From Ichthyophis bannanicus (lineage: Eukaryota > Chordata > Amphibia > Gymnophiona > Ichthyophiidae): 64,000 nt of DNA. Below, one piece after another: positions 19,020-30,721 of the stretch. Location: contig CM066037.1 of assembly GCA_033557465.1 (NCBI GenBank), positions 205,777,156-205,841,155 on the forward strand, written 5' to 3'. Below the pieces are notes generated by a model, which ran no database searches, was not told the origin of the DNA, and worked only from the letters and a program-made list of their open reading frames with translations. The stretch's first letter is position 1. Each line of letters begins with the position of its first letter. The translations under genes were made by a program, and so were the position numbers.

Positions 19020-20634
19020 ATGGCTGCCAGCGGGTTTAAGAAGTGTGATCGGTGTAAGAAACTTATGTCTCTCACCGACACACATGACTGCTGCCTCTGG
19101 TGCCTCGGACCCGATCATGACCCGATGATCTGTGGTCCGTGTGGGAAGATGTCCTCTAAGGCGTTAAGGAGTCGGCAGCACCAAAAGGAAAGAATCTTCT
19201 CTGACTCCGCGTCAAGTCGGGCCCGGACCTCGTCAGAGGCCTCGACATCTCGGGACTCCGGCCCCGAGCAGCGTCGAGGCTCCTCTGAAAGGGGGTCTCC
19301 CTCACGGTAGCATCGCAAGAAGAAAAAACCCGCAAGGGCAGCGTCGGTGGATGCACTTGGCTCCTCGAGGGCCAAGTCGCATAGCCCCGAGCGCCGTCCC
19401 GGGTCTTTGGAGTCGGAGAGGCCTGCCAAACAACCTCATGTGGAGATGCCCGACCGGAGCCGCTCGATTCCTCCTCCGAGGAGTCCGGCTGGGAGACGGA
19501 GGATGAGGAGTCGCCCGACACCTTTCGGACTCGGTGCGTTCCTTCGGACTCGCCCGACACCTTTCGGACTCGCCCGACACCTTTTGGACTCGGTGCGTTC
19601 CTTTGGACTCGCCCGTCCGATCCTCGGAGAAGGTCCCCCCTGGAGGATACCTGGTTCTCGGACTCATGCGGGATATGGCCAAGGCTTTGGCATTCCCCGC
19701 GGATCCCGAGGAGGAGCCTCGAGCCGAAGAGCTTGAGGCCCTGCAGTATGACTCTTCTCCAAAGGAGGCCTTTACTGTTCTGGTTCCTCCGATGCTGGAA
19801 CGGTTGCTCTTCCGCATGTGGGAGGCACCGGCATCGACACCGGTTTTAAGCAAGTGGGTCGATTCCATCTATCGAGTCCGCAAGAGCCCCAGGTTCCAAA
19901 AGGCACAATTACCGCACCACTCCATGGTTGTGGAATCGGCCATGCATCGTCTGAAAAGTCAGAAGATGCACTCCTCGGTGCCTCCCGTCCGGGAGGCCCG
20001 GAACCTGGATGCCCTTGGTAAGAAGTGCTTCCAGGGCTCTATGCTTGTTTGCCGTGTCCAGACCTACCAGCTGTACATGGGCATGTACCTTCGAGACCTG
20101 GCAAAGGAGATTGCCGGGTTCTCTGCTGGTCTCTCCAAGGAACCTTTGCAGAGCTTCAATGCTCTGTCCTCAGGTATTCGTGTGTGCTGGAAGTTTATCT
20201 CTCGAGCAGCCTATGATGGCTTCGAGGCTTCGGCCCGATTAGCCGCAGCCGGCATCGGTGCACGCCGTCAGGCCTGGCTACAGTCTTCGGACCTCGAGCC
20301 ATTGGTGCAGGACAAGTTGGTCGATGTCCCCTGCCGAGGTGAAAACCTCTTTGGCAAGCCCATGGCTGACAAGGCTGCAGAACTCGAGACCGAGACTCTT
20401 ACCCGGACAAGGCTGTCCAGAAAAACCTCTGCCCCTTCTCAGAAGAAGGGGGGCTTGGGGAAAAAGACCTTTTACCCGAGGAAGTCATCTGCCTATAAAC
20501 AGTACTCTCATTTTCAGGCCTCTGTAGCTCCCCAACAGGGTCAGCAGGCAAAGGGGCAGGGACATGGGCCCTGTAGGCAGAAGGCCCCCAAGTCTCCTAC
20601 TCCGGCTCCTGCTCAGCAGGGAGGGGGATTTTGA
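19020..20634 (+). pseudogene. DIRS A2 gag-like protein, stop, frameshift and internal deletion
   Basis: Starts MAASGFKKCDRCKKL at 19020 with the zinc-ribbon-like block (CDRC, DTHDCCLWCLG, CGPCGKM). A TAG at 19308-19310 and a frame change in the Ser/Arg-rich middle follow. Compared with A4 about 350 bp of the middle are missing, and short tandem copies of CTTTCGGACTCGCCCGACAC occupy about 19518-19620. The core is open from 19534 to 20634: DMAKALAFPADPEEEPRAEE, YRVRKSPRFQKAQLPHHS, QLYMGMYLRDLAKE and a basic tail ending AQQGGGF. Confidence 0.78.
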
Positions 20635-22459
20635 CTCCAATGGCATAGCCTCTCCTCCTCAGCTAGCCCCTATCAACACTGGAGGCAAGCTGGCCCTGTA
20701 CGCCCACAGGTGGTCAGCCGTCACAAGGGATACCTGGTTTCTAAGTATAGTCCAGAAGGGCTATCTCCTCCACTTCCACCAGGTACCCCCCCTCCTATTT
20801 TCCAGAGGAGCCTCCGAGACTCCCTCTGCACAGGGACTTACTCCTGCAGGAGTTGGCAGGTCTTCTGAAGGAACAGGCAGTGGAACCGGTGCCCCACTAC
20901 CTGAGAGGTAAAGGCTTCTATTCCAGGTACTTTCTGGTACCAAAAAGAACAGGAGGCCTCAGACCCATCCTAGGCTTGCGAAATCTGAACAAGTTCCTGG
21001 AGAGGGAAAAGTTCAAGATGCTTACCCTTGGAATCCTGCTGCCCTACCTCCAGCAGGGAGATTGGCTATGCTCCTTAGACCTAAAGGATGCTTATACTCA
21101 CATCCTCATTCATCCAGACCACACAATATCTCAGATTTGTAGTGGGAGGAAACCATTATCAGTACAGAGTACTGCCTTTTGGCCTTACATCTGCTCCCAG
21201 GGTATTCACCAAGTGCCTGGCGGTGGTAGCGGCCTACCTCAGGGTTCAAGGCCTCTTTGTCTTTCCATACCTGGACGATTGGTTCATCAGGGGTCAATTC
21301 CCGCAAGAGGCCAATCAAGCCACCCTTCGCACTGTCGCTCTGCTTCAGCACATGGGGTTTATTATAAACTTTGCAAAGTCCAGTTTGCACCCCTCCCAGA
21401 ACATGGAGTTCATAGGAGCTCAACTAGACACCTTTCAGGCAAAGGCTTTTCTGCCAGTGGACAGTGCCCACAGATTGATGGATTTAGCCAGGCTATTCCA
21501 CAGCAATTCTCTGGTCTCTGCCAGACAATTTCTGAGGCTCTTAGGCCACATGGCATCCACGATCCATGTAACTCCAAATGCCCGTCTACACATGAGGCCA
21601 GCTCAATGGGGACTCAGGACTCAGTGGCACCAAGCCACAGGAAGCCTCATGGACAAAGTGAGGGTGTCCAGCCTGCTACAGTCTTCTCTGCAGTGGTGGC
21701 TTCATCTTCCGAATCAGTTGCAAGGGGTGCCTTTTCAAGCACCTCCATACTCTCAGGTGCTGACATACCGATGCTTCTCTTCACGGTTGGGGTGCACATT
21801 GCCAAGGAGCATGTACTCAAGGCCTGTGGTCTCCTTGGGAGGCCGCACAGCAGATCAGTCTCTTAGAACCGAGAGCTATCCGCTTAGCCCTGGAAACTTT
21901 CTCCAATCTCATCTCTCACCAGTCCGTCTTGGTTCAGATGGACAATCAAGTTGCTATGTTCTCTGTGAACAAACAAGGGGGCATAGGGTCCCGCCTTCTA
22001 TGTCAGGAAGCGCAGAAACTGTGCTCCTGGGCAGTCAATCACGGCATTCTTCTCAAAGCGGTGTATCTCCCAGGTCAAGAGAATTACCTGGCAGACAGAT
22101 TGAGCAGGTTCCTGCAGCCGCACGAGTGGCAGTTGAATCCTCTAGTGGTTCAACAGATCTTCCTGAGATGGGGTCTTCCAACCATAGATCTCTTTGCCAG
22201 TCCTCTGAACCGTCAACGTCCCAGGTTCTGCTCCAGACAACCGCATCCTCTCAGAGTAGCAGCGGATGCGTTTCTCATTCCATGGTCTACAGGCCTCCTA
22301 TATGCGTTTCCTCCCACGCCTCTAGTGTCCAAGACACTGTTCATAGTGATCCAGGACAAGGCCTCAGTGATCCTGGTGGCCCCCAGTTGGCCAAGGCAAC
22401 CCTGGTTCCCACTTCTTTTGCAACTAGCGGTGGACACTCCTCTTCCTCTGGGGATGTAA
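20635..22459 (+). pseudogene. DIRS A2 polymerase, at least three frameshifts
   Basis: The fingers of the RT (FLVPKRTGGLRPIL, LCSLDLKDAYTHI) read in one frame from 20853. Near 21120 a few bases are lost and the RT continues in a second frame with LPFGLTSAPRVFTK and YLDDW. Near 21765 an extra base pushes RNase H into a third frame (QMDNQVAMFSVNKQGG; the first Asp of TDN is kept). The methylase-like end (TIDLFASPLNRQ, PSWPRQPWFP) reads to 22459. An earlier slip near 20830 also affects the N-terminus. Confidence 0.8.
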
Positions 22460-22529
22460 CCCGATCTCCTGTCTCAGGAGCAGGGATCTCTCTTGCACCC
22501 CAATCTCCAGTCCCTCAATTTGATGGCCT

Positions 22530-23583
22530 GGCTGCTGAAAGGGTAGTTCTAGCGCCTTTACTGTTGCCTAGGGAAGTGGAGGACGTAGTCTTGGCCTCTA
22601 GGAGGCAGTCCACCAGAAAGTCTTATGCCCTTAAGTGGCGTAGATTCTCTACCTGGTGTACTCAACATAACGAGAATCCCTTCTCATGCCTGGTACCAGT
22701 GGTGCTGCAGTATTTGCTTCACCTGTCCAACCTAGGCCTTAAGTCCAATTCTGTTAGAGTTCATCTTAGTGCCCTTTCAGCACACCACTCACAGGTGGAG
22801 GGTCAGTCTCTATCCGGCCATCCTTTGGTGGCTCGCTTCCTCAGAGGCCTGCTTTTGCTTAAGCCTCCAGTGCGTCCACTTGCCCCTGAATGGGATTTAA
22901 ATGTGGTCTTGCAACGGCTTACTTACCCACCCTTTGAACCTATGGCTACTTGCCCTCTGCATTTTCTCACTTGGAAAACGTTGTTTCTGGTAGCCCTTAC
23001 CTCGGCAAGACGAGTGAGTGAGCTTCAGGCCCTAGTGTCAGAAGCACCATATACTAGGTTCTATAGGAACAGAGTAGTCTTACGGACTCACCCTAAGTTC
23101 CTTCCAAAGGTTGTCGTCTCCTTCCACCTCAATCAGGAGGTGGTTCTTCCGACTTTCTTTCCCAGGCCTCATGCCAGCCGGACTGAGATGGTTTTGCATA
23201 CCCTGGACTGTAGGAGGGCGTTGTCCTTCTACCTTGACCGTACGCAGGAGCACCGGAGGGCGGTTCAGCTCTTCGTCTCTTTTGATCCCAATAAGTTGGG
23301 GTTGGCTGTCTCCAAGCGTACTTTGTCCATATGGATAGCTGACTGCATCGCCTGGGCTTACAGGGCAGCCGGCCTCTCGTTGCAGGGTCGAGTTACGGCT
23401 CATCGTGTCGGGGCGAAGGCTGCGTCAGTGGCTCATTTCCGCTCTGTTCCATTGGCAGACATCTGCCGGGCCACTACTTGGTCTTCAAGCCAGACTTTTG
23501 TGGCCCACTACTGTCTTGAGAGGGAGTCCCGCAGGGACAGTGCTTTCGGGCAAGCGGTACTCCATAATCTCTTTGGGGTTTAG
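22530..23583 (+). CDS. DIRS A2 tyrosine recombinase, open but catalytically altered
   Basis: This is the C-terminal part of an open frame that runs from 21088 to 23583. The domain shows ASRRQSTRKSYALKWRRF, SARRVSELQAL, DPNKLGLAVSKRTLS and AHYCLERES. The H-x-x-R block is HRVG: the second catalytic Arg is replaced by Gly (codon at 23410-23412, GGG where A4 has CGG). The ORF is therefore complete in length but probably dead. The frame upstream of 22530 overlaps the polymerase in another register. Confidence 0.8.
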
Positions 23584-23722
23584 GCAACTCCTACCCTCTG
23601 GCCCTGGTGTTGGGCTACTGTTCGGGGGCGTTATCAGAGAAGATTCTGTTCTTGCATGCTGAGGCTCTAGAGGGAGCTCATTGTTTCTGTTTGGGGCCTC
23701 TGGTAGCCCTGAGCTGGGGAAT

Positions 23723-24083
23723 CCCATATGTGAGGACTGACTTCCTGCTTGGTCCTGGAGAAAGAGTAGTTACTCACCTGTAACAGGTGTTCTCCAGGAG
23801 CAGCAGGACTCAGTCCTCACAACCCTCCCTCCTCTCCTTGGAGTTGCAGTCATATGCTTTATTTTTGCTATTTTTTCTGTCTTTTAGCTATGTCATCAGA
23901 CTGAGCAAGATGGCACCCTCGGCGAGAAGGGGACCGCGCATGCGCGCTGCATTCCCAAAGGCTTTTTTTGAAAGCTGGGGAAATGCTCCGCACGGGGACT
24001 CCATCGGCGCCGATGTCACCCATATGTGAGGACTGATTCCTGCTGCTCCTGGAGAACACCTGTTACAGGTGAGTAACTACTCT
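23723..24083 (+). repeat. DIRS A2 internal complementary region and right terminal repeat
   Basis: 23723-23820 contains the complement of the left end (CCTGCTTGGTCCTGGAGAA) followed by the complement of the right end (AGAGTAGTTACTCACCTGT). The right terminal repeat (about 23895-24083) is the inverse of 18620-18790. Confidence 0.82.
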
Positions 24084-24454
24084 AAATGGATTGCCCAATG
24101 CATGTCCTTTGCTTATGAGAGTAAGGGTCTTCCTCGTCATGACCATGTCACAGCTCATAATGTCAGAGCCATGGTAGCTTCTATGGCTAATCTCCACTCT
24201 GTGTCTATCGATGACATTTATCGAGCAGCCACCTGGGCTTCGGTACACACCTTCACAGCCCACTACTGCCTAGATAAAGCCTCCCATCGGGATGCCTTCT
24301 TTGGCCAAGCTGTTCTTCAAAATCTCTTTCAAACTTGAACCAACTCCGACCCAACAACCCTGGTGGGATCCCATAGATCCATGGGAGGAAGGATTTTCAC
24401 CTTCTAGGGTGGCACCTTCCTGGGGCTATCTCCCTGGCATCTTCAGCTAGGGAG

Positions 24455-24826
24455 TCCCCATATGTGAGGACTACATTCCTGCTTGTTCCTGGAGATAGCG
24501 TAGTTACTCACCTGTAACAGGTGATCTCCGGGAACAGCAGGAATTTAGTCCTCACAACCCACCCACTTCCCCTAGGAGTTCTCTCTCTCTCTCTCTTTCC
24601 TCTCTCCCTCTATCCTTTCACTCAGCTACAAACTTAACTGAAGAGGGACAGTTGGAAAGGCGGGAAGGCAGCGTGCATGTGCTGAGGGATGCTCCCAAAA
24701 GCATTCCTATTGCACGCTGGGGAACGTTCCCACACAGGCTCCGTCAGTACCAACAATACCCATATGTGAGGACTAAATTCCTGCTGTTCCCGGAGATCAC
24801 CTGTTACAGGTGAGTAACTATGCTTT
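24455..24826 (+). repeat. DIRS B1 internal complementary region and right terminal repeat
   Basis: 24455-24557 carries the complements of both element ends side by side (TTGTTCCTGGAGATAGCG and CTCACCTGTAACAGGTGATC). A TC microsatellite lies at about 24578-24598. The right inverted terminal repeat runs about 24640-24826. Confidence 0.75.
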
Positions 24827-25009
24827 CTTTGCACTTCCGCACCTGTGGCAGGCTATGTGTTACTAGCCATGTAGTCTCTTCTTCTAGGATACAGATATAC
24901 AACAAAGGGAGTCAGAAAGTCATTTCATACAAAATTATATTACAGAGTGGTAGATGAGTGGAATACAAAAATTATATTACATTGTAAAAATAACATATCC
25001 CATTTTTGA
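24827..25009. other. Short unassigned stretch
   Basis: Between DIRS B1 and A3. A faint CR1-like phrase (AGAGTGGTAGATGAGTGGAAT) occurs near 24935-24965 on the plus strand; nothing else is recognised. Confidence 0.35.
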
Positions 25010-26396
25010 TATCACTTGCCTCACAGCAAGCGTCCATGCCCGGCCCTGCCAGTGCTTGTGCAGAGACCGCAGAGACCTCAATATCGAGGACTTCCCAGGC
25101 TGCTGAGATGATCTTTGAGAGCCATGAGCCCTGAGCAGATCCTCGGCGAGGGTCTGAATCCCACTCACATTCCTTGGGAGCGAGATCCGCTCTGGCCAAG
25201 CAGCTGCCATGGGTCACCAAGGACCTGACCCAAGCCAAATGCCTCAGGAGGCATTGTCCACTAGGGAGGTATATCAAGTATTTAATAAAGATAATGGAGC
25301 TGTCGGGCCTTTAGTCCTCAATTGAGTACTCAGACTGGGACTTTGAGGACTAGGCTTCCCCGGAGACGCGTAAGCATGCAGTCTCCCCTCAGATCCATCT
25401 CCCCCAGCATCGTGATGCCAGTCCCTACCCGAGGACACATCATTCCTCGAGTTTATCTGGGACATGGCGAAAGCATTTTCTCTCTCCACGGAGTCAGAGG
25501 AGGACTCCCGCATGGAGGAGCTGGAAATCCTCCAGTATGAAGCTCCATCAAAGGAGGCCCTTACGTTCCCCATCTCTGCCATCCTCAGGTGACTCCTCCG
25601 GATGTGGGAGACACCGGCATCGGTACCAATAGTTAGCTGACCCCTGATCACAATGTTCTGAGTCCAATGGAGCCCCGGCTTTCGTAAGGTGCAACTCCCT
25701 CACACATCTATGGTGGTAGAGTCGACCATTCGCCGGCAGAAAAGCTCAAGGACTCACTTCTCCATCTCCCAGACAGGGAGTCCCGCACCCTTGACACCGT
25801 TAGATGGAAATGCTACCAGGGCTCAATGCTGGGTTGCCAAATCCAAGCCTACCAGCTATATATCGGCATGTATCTCCGAGACCTAGCAAGAGAATGCGTA
25901 GGTTTCTCGGTGGGTCTCAGCGGAGAAAACCTCCAGCGATTCCAAACCCTCACGAAGTGCGTTGGGGAGTGCTCAAAGTACATGTCTCGAGCTGCCTACG
26001 ACGTCTTCGAGTCTAATGCGAGGGTGACCACCGCAGGCATCAGTGCCCGACGCCAGGCCTGGCTACAGGCATCGGACCTCGAGCAGTGGGTCCAGGAGAA
26101 ATTCCTTGATATCACCTGCCTCGGTGAAAACCTCTTGCAAATCGATGGAGGATAAAGCTGCGGAAATAGAGACAGAGTTCATCACAAGGACTCAGCTATC
26201 CAGGAAGACCTCCACTCTTCCCAAGAATAAATAGGGAAGAGGCCCCTTTTCCACAGAAAGGGCAGTATTACCGATACCAGGCCCCCCCAGACCCCACAGC
26301 AGGGTCACCACAGCAAACGAGTAGGCCAAGGCCAACACATGCCTAAGGGCTCTAAGTCCCAAACACCGGCTCCTGCCCAGGCTGGGTTGGGGTTTT
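25010..26396 (+). pseudogene. DIRS A3 gag-like remnant
   Basis: Recognisable pieces in shifting frames are FLEFIWDMAKAFSL, MEELEILQYEAPSKEA, QLPHTSMVVES, YQLYIGMYLRDLAREC, SRAAYDVFESNARVT and ARRQAWLQASDLEQWVQEK. Several stops lie between them. The N-terminal zinc-ribbon-like block is missing or too decayed to see. Confidence 0.7.
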
Positions 26397-28226
26397 GACT
26401 CCCTGAGCATAGTCTCTCCTCCCAGGGGAGAGCAGCTGCCAGCAGGGGGACATCTGATCCACTTTGCCCATCGGTGGCCGGCCATAACCACTAACACCTG
26501 GGCCCTCCAGGTGATCAAAGAAGGCTACCTCCTTCACTTGGACCAGACGCCTCCTCCTTTCTTTCCAGGAGAGCCCCCTTCGGACTCCCTTGTACCAGGC
26601 CCTGCTACTGCAGGAACTTGCAGGCCTCATCAGGGATGGAGTCGTGAAACCAGTACTCCTCCACCTCAGGGGCTAGGGTTCTACTCCTGTTAATTTCTAG
26701 TCCCAAAAAGAACAGGGGGCCTAAGGCCCATTTTGGAATTGCAAAACCTGAACAAGTTCCTGGTGTGGGAGAAGTTCAAGATGCTCTCCCTTGGAACATT
26801 GCTAATCTACCTTCATCAGGGAGATTAAGCATCCTTTAGGTCTAAGGAGCATAGCCAAACCCACATCCTTATTTATCCCAGTCACAGGCAGTACTTAAGG
26901 TTCATGGTCGGGGTGACCACTGCCAGTACAGGACTAGCCTCCACACCAAGAGTCTTAACCAAGTGCCTGTCAGTGGTGGCCACCTACCTCCATCTCCAAG
27001 GAGCCTTTGTCTTTCCATATCTGGACAACTGGCTCATGAAAGGGGACATGGCCACTGCGGTGCAACAGGTCACAACCTGCACCATCAAGGTCCTGCAGCA
27101 ATTGGGGTTGGTGATAAACCACCCCAAATCTCATCTCACTCCAACGCAGGATCTGGAGTTCATAGGAGCTTGTCTGGACACACTCCAGGCCATGGCCATC
27201 CTTCCCCTGGACAGGGCGGATTTTCTCAGGCACCTAGCCACTGAGGTGCAGCGCCATCACGCAGTGTCGGTGCGGTCCATGCTCTGCTTACTAGGTCACA
27301 TGGCATCCACAGTCCACCTGGTTCCCAACGCCTGCCTCCACATATGGGCAACTCAGCATTGTCTCCGCTCACAGTGGACACAAGCCATGGTTAGGCTCCG
27401 GGACAGGGTCTCAGTGTCCCATCAACTAGCAGAGTCGCTCGACTAGTGACAGGGAACACAGCAACTGCAAAAGGATATGCCCTTCCAGCCCCCAAACCCC
27501 CAGAGGGTCCTCACGACAGATGCATCACTACTGGGCTGAGGTTCCTACCGTGCAGGTCAACTGGCCCCTATCGGAGATCCAGCAACAGTTCAACCTACTG
27601 GAGCTCAAAACAATTTTTCTGGCGTTCAAGTCCTTTCACCACCACCTGCAGAACCAGTTGGTGCTAGTCCAAATGGACAACCAGGTCGTGATGTTCTACC
27701 TGAACAAGTAGGAGGGCACAGGGTCTCAGCGCCTCTGCCATGAGGCAGTAGCCCTCTGCTCATACACGATTGGTTAGGGAATGCTCCTCAGGACTTTATA
27801 CCATCTGGGCCACAACAATGACCTAGTGACAGGCTGATCAGGGTCCTCTAGCAGCACGAATGGCAACTAGACCCCAGGGTGGCAATCCGCCAGTCTAAAT
27901 CTCTTCGCCAGCCTGGTCAATGCTCAGCTGCCCCGAACCGCATCCGTCCTGGATAGCGGCGGATGCCTTCCTCATCTCATGGTCGGAGGGTGTTCTGTTT
28001 GCCTTCCCTCCCACGTCACTAATCGCCCAGACCCTCTTCAAGGTCCTGCAGGACCTGGTCCTGGTGGCCCCACAGTGTGCCCAGGCAGCCTTGGTTTCCC
28101 TTGCTGCTCTGCCTCTCGACAGAGCTCTTGGTCCCTCTGGGGAATGACCCAGGAGGAGGACTCCCTTCTTTACCCCAACATGGGGTCTTTGTCATTAACA
28201 GCATGGCTGCTGAATGGGTAGCCTTA
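26397..28226 (+). pseudogene. DIRS A3 polymerase remnant
   Basis: RT pieces are LVPKRTGGLRPILEL, LNKFLVWEKFKML and, in an open stretch 26904-27446, TKCLSVVATYLHLQGAFVF followed by YLDN where active copies have the catalytic YLDD. RNase H has lost the TDAS motif in frame; MDNQVVMFYLNK remains near 27675-27710. The methylase-like domain survives as ADAFLISWSEGVLFAFPP near 27960-28010. Many stops and frame changes are present. Confidence 0.75.
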
Positions 28227-29251
28227 GTACCCTTCAACCTCCCAAGGGAGGTGGAGGAAGTCCTCCTGGCCTCTCATAAGAACTCCATGAGACGAGCTTA
28301 CGCCTTCAAGTGGTGCAGATTCTTGGTATGGTGTGTGGAGCAATGGATAGACCCATTCTCTTTCCAGGTGCACACGGTGCTGCAGTTCTTGTTCCACCTT
28401 TCGCAGACCAGACTCAAGTCCAACTCCATCAAAGTGCACCTGAGCGCGCTCTCGACGCACCATCACTCTTCAGAGGGCAAACTTCTTTCTGCACAACCCA
28501 TCATTACCCAATTTATGTGGGGCCTTTTGCTCTCTAAGCCTTTCATCCACCCGCCCCCAGCGGAATGGGACTTCATTGTGGTTCTGGCGCAGCTCACCAA
28601 ACCACCTTTTGAACCTCTGGCTACCTGTCATTTGCATTAGCTCTCCTGGAAGGTCGTCTTCCTGCTGACGCTCACCTCTGCCCGCAGAGTCAGCGAGCTT
28701 CAGGACTTGGTGGCCAAGCCACCTTACATCACGTTCTACAAGAATAGAGTCGTGCTTTGCATCCACCCTAAATTCATTCTGGAGGTGGTATCCGCCTTTC
28801 ACCTCAACCAGGAGGTGGTGCTCCCCACCTTCTTTTTACGGCCCTATGCTGACAAGGCGGTGGCCGTTCTCCATACTCTGGATTTTAAGAGGGCCTTGTC
28901 CTTCTACCTGCAACATACTTAGAGCCACCGCAAAGCCTCGCAGCGTTTTGTTTCCTACGTCCCCAGTTGACTGGGGGAAGCTGTTACTAAGTGGACTCTG
29001 TCCACCTGGGTGGCAGACTGCATCGCCTTCACATGCGATCAGGCTGGGCTCTCGGAGCGCCGGGTCACAGCACATAATGTCAGGGCTATGGAGACCTCGG
29101 TTGTAAGCCTATGCTGTCCCTATGGCAGACATCTGCTGGGCCGCCACTTGGTCCTCAGTTCACACCTTTCCAGCTCACTGCTGCCTGGAGATGGAGTCCT
29201 GATAGGACAGCGCCTTCGGCCAGGCTGTATTCTGTAATCTATTTGGGGTTT
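28200..29251 (+). pseudogene. DIRS A3 tyrosine recombinase remnant
   Basis: Open from 28077 to 28640 with NLPREVEEVLLASHKNSMRR and SNSIKVHLSALSTHH, then a stop in place of a Leu/Arg codon near 28638. The next piece has SARRVSELQDLV and VVLPTFFLRPYADK. The C-terminus (DCIAFTCDQAGL, HNVRAME, AHCCLEME) is frameshifted, and the catalytic Tyr of HY has become Cys. Confidence 0.72.
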
Positions 29252-29387
29252 AGGCAACTCCTACCCTCTGACCCTTCTTGGTTCTCTCTGCATTTTGGGG
29301 TCCTTAGAGTCTTTCCACAAACTCACTTGCAGCTGCCCATGGTAGTGCTGTGTTTTCTACAGGGTCTCACTAGCCTGTACCTAGGTA

Positions 29388-29748
29388 GTCCCATATGTGA
29401 GGACTGACTTCCTGCTTGTTCCTGGAGAAAGCATAGTTACTCACCTGTAACAGGTGTTCTCCAGGGTCAGCAGTAATCAGTCCTCACAACCCTCCCTCCT
29501 CCCCTTGGAGTTGCTGTAAACGTTTTGCCATCTTCTTTTGTTGGCTATAGTTATGTCATCTGAATAAGTAAGATGGCACCCTTGGCCGGGAAGGGGATCA
29601 TGCATGTGTGGTGGCATCTCCCAAAGGCTTTTTTTGAAAGTTGGGGAGATGCTTCCACGGGGGCTCCGTTGGGACCAACGTCATCCATATGTGAGGACTG
29701 ATTCCTGCTGTCCCTGGAGAACATCTTTTACAGGTGAATAACTAAGCT
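29388..29748 (+). repeat. DIRS A3 internal complementary region and right terminal repeat
   Basis: 29388-29486 has TTGTTCCTGGAGAAAGCATA followed by GTTACTCACCTGTAACAGG; the right terminal repeat ends CAGGTGAATAACTAAGCT before CR1 DNA. Confidence 0.75.
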
Positions 29749-30169
29749 ATATCTCCCCTCAGCCATCTCTTTTCCAGGTTGAAGAGCCCTAACTTTTTTA
29801 GCCTCTCCTCATAGAAGTATCCTTCCATCCCCTTTACAATTTTGATGACTTTTCTCTGTTTTCTAATTCTGCTATATCCTTTTGAAGATTCAGGACCAGA
29901 GTTGCACACAACATTAGAGGTGCGGTCGCACCAGGAACGATACAGAGGTATTATAATATCCCTTTGCTTTATTCTCCATTCCTTTCCTTATGATTCCTAG
30001 CATTCTATTTGCTTTCTTGGTAGCTACTGCACACTAGGCACAGGGTTTCAGCACATTATCCATGATGACGCCTAAATCTTATTCCTGGGTGCTGGTTCCT
30101 AATGTGGAACCTTGCATCTGGTAACCATAGTTTCACAATCCTCTTGGGTTTTAACAACTTTGAATAATT

Positions 30170-30640
30170 TTATATCATCTGCAAATTTTTTACCTCACTT
30201 GTTCCTATTTCCAGGTCATTTACAAATATGTTAAAAAGCAGTGGACCCAGCAAAAATCCCTGGGGTACTTCACTATTCACTTTTCTCCACTGGGAAAATT
30301 GGCCATTTAGCCCTACCCTCTGCTTTCTATGTTTTAACCAGTTCCTGATCCACAACAGCACATTGCCTCCTATCCCATGACTTTTTAATTTGGCCAAGAG
30401 TCTCTCATGAGGAAATTTTTCAAAAGCTTTCTGAAAATCCAGATATACTACATCGACTGACCCACCTTTATCTACACCTTCAAAAAAAATAAACAGATTA
30501 GTAAGACAAGATCTTCCCTGGCTAATGCCATGTTGGCTGTCTCCCATTAAACAATGGCTATCTAAATATTCAAAAACGTTATTTTTAATAATGGTGTCTA
30601 CCATTTTTCCCGGCACTGACGTCTGGCTCAGCGGTCTCAT
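30170..30640 (-). pseudogene. CR1-A1 reverse transcriptase fragment
   Basis: The open stretch reads [46 protein letters not shown] and [18 protein letters not shown], which are RT blocks 1 to 4 of CR1. The catalytic FADD block should follow but is frameshifted below 30170. One of the conserved Asp residues of the FDKVPH block is changed to Glu. Confidence 0.82.
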
Positions 30641-30721
30641 ATTTCAGTTCTTTCAACACTATTGGATGTATACCATCCGGTCCAGGTGATTTACTACTCT
30701 TCAATTTATCAAATTGTTATA

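Larger units (their letters stand above)
18620..24083 (+). mobile_element. DIRS family A, copy A2, nested in B1
   Basis: It begins TTCTCCAGGACCAAGCAGG at 18620 and ends GTGAGTAACTACTCT at 24083, about 5.46 kb. The target codons TTATCT and AAATGG of the B1 recombinase abut its ends, so no target duplication was made, as expected for a recombinase-driven insertion. Left terminal repeat 18620-18790, internal complementary region 23723-23820 and right terminal repeat about 23895-24083 are all present. Gag and polymerase carry frameshifts. Confidence 0.88.
17821..24338 (+). pseudogene. DIRS B1 tyrosine recombinase, split by DIRS A2
   Basis: The first part is 17821-18619 and the second 24084-24338. 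Part one holds the N-terminal SAM-like region (ASRKLSTRRSYAFKWKRF) and SAHRISELQAL with the first catalytic Arg. Small lesions around 18000-18210 shift the frame away and back. Part two resumes in register after removing A2: KWIAQCMSFAY, HNVRAM with His and second Arg, and TAHYCLD with the catalytic Tyr, stopping at 24338. The enzyme integrates circular DIRS DNA. Confidence 0.82.
13712..24826 (+). mobile_element. DIRS family B, copy B1, interrupted by A2
   Basis: The left end is ATCTCCAGGAACAAGCAGG at 13712 and the right end GTGAGTAACTATGCTTTC near 24826. The order inside is left terminal repeat, gag, RT-RNase H-methylase, recombinase, internal complementary region and right terminal repeat. 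The recombinase is split at 18619/24084 by DIRS A2. Removing A2 gives an element of about 5.65 kb, normal for vertebrate DIRS. Stops in several ORFs make it inactive. Confidence 0.87.
25010..29748 (+). mobile_element. DIRS family A-like, copy A3, heavily decayed
   Basis: Gag, polymerase and recombinase follow in the usual order with many stops and indels. A left terminal repeat is not recognisable. The internal complementary region (29388-29486) and right terminal repeat (about 29555-29748) are clear. The right end joins directly to CR1 sequence at 29749. It is older than A2 and A4. Confidence 0.82.

Noticed and set aside
19302..19868. 188-codon minus-strand frame and similar frames at 37516-38494
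   Set aside because: Antisense readings of the Ser/Arg-rich DIRS gag linker; no start context or family match.
24578..24598. CRISPR-like or satellite repeat
   Set aside because: A simple TC microsatellite within DIRS B1; no spaced repeats anywhere in the window.
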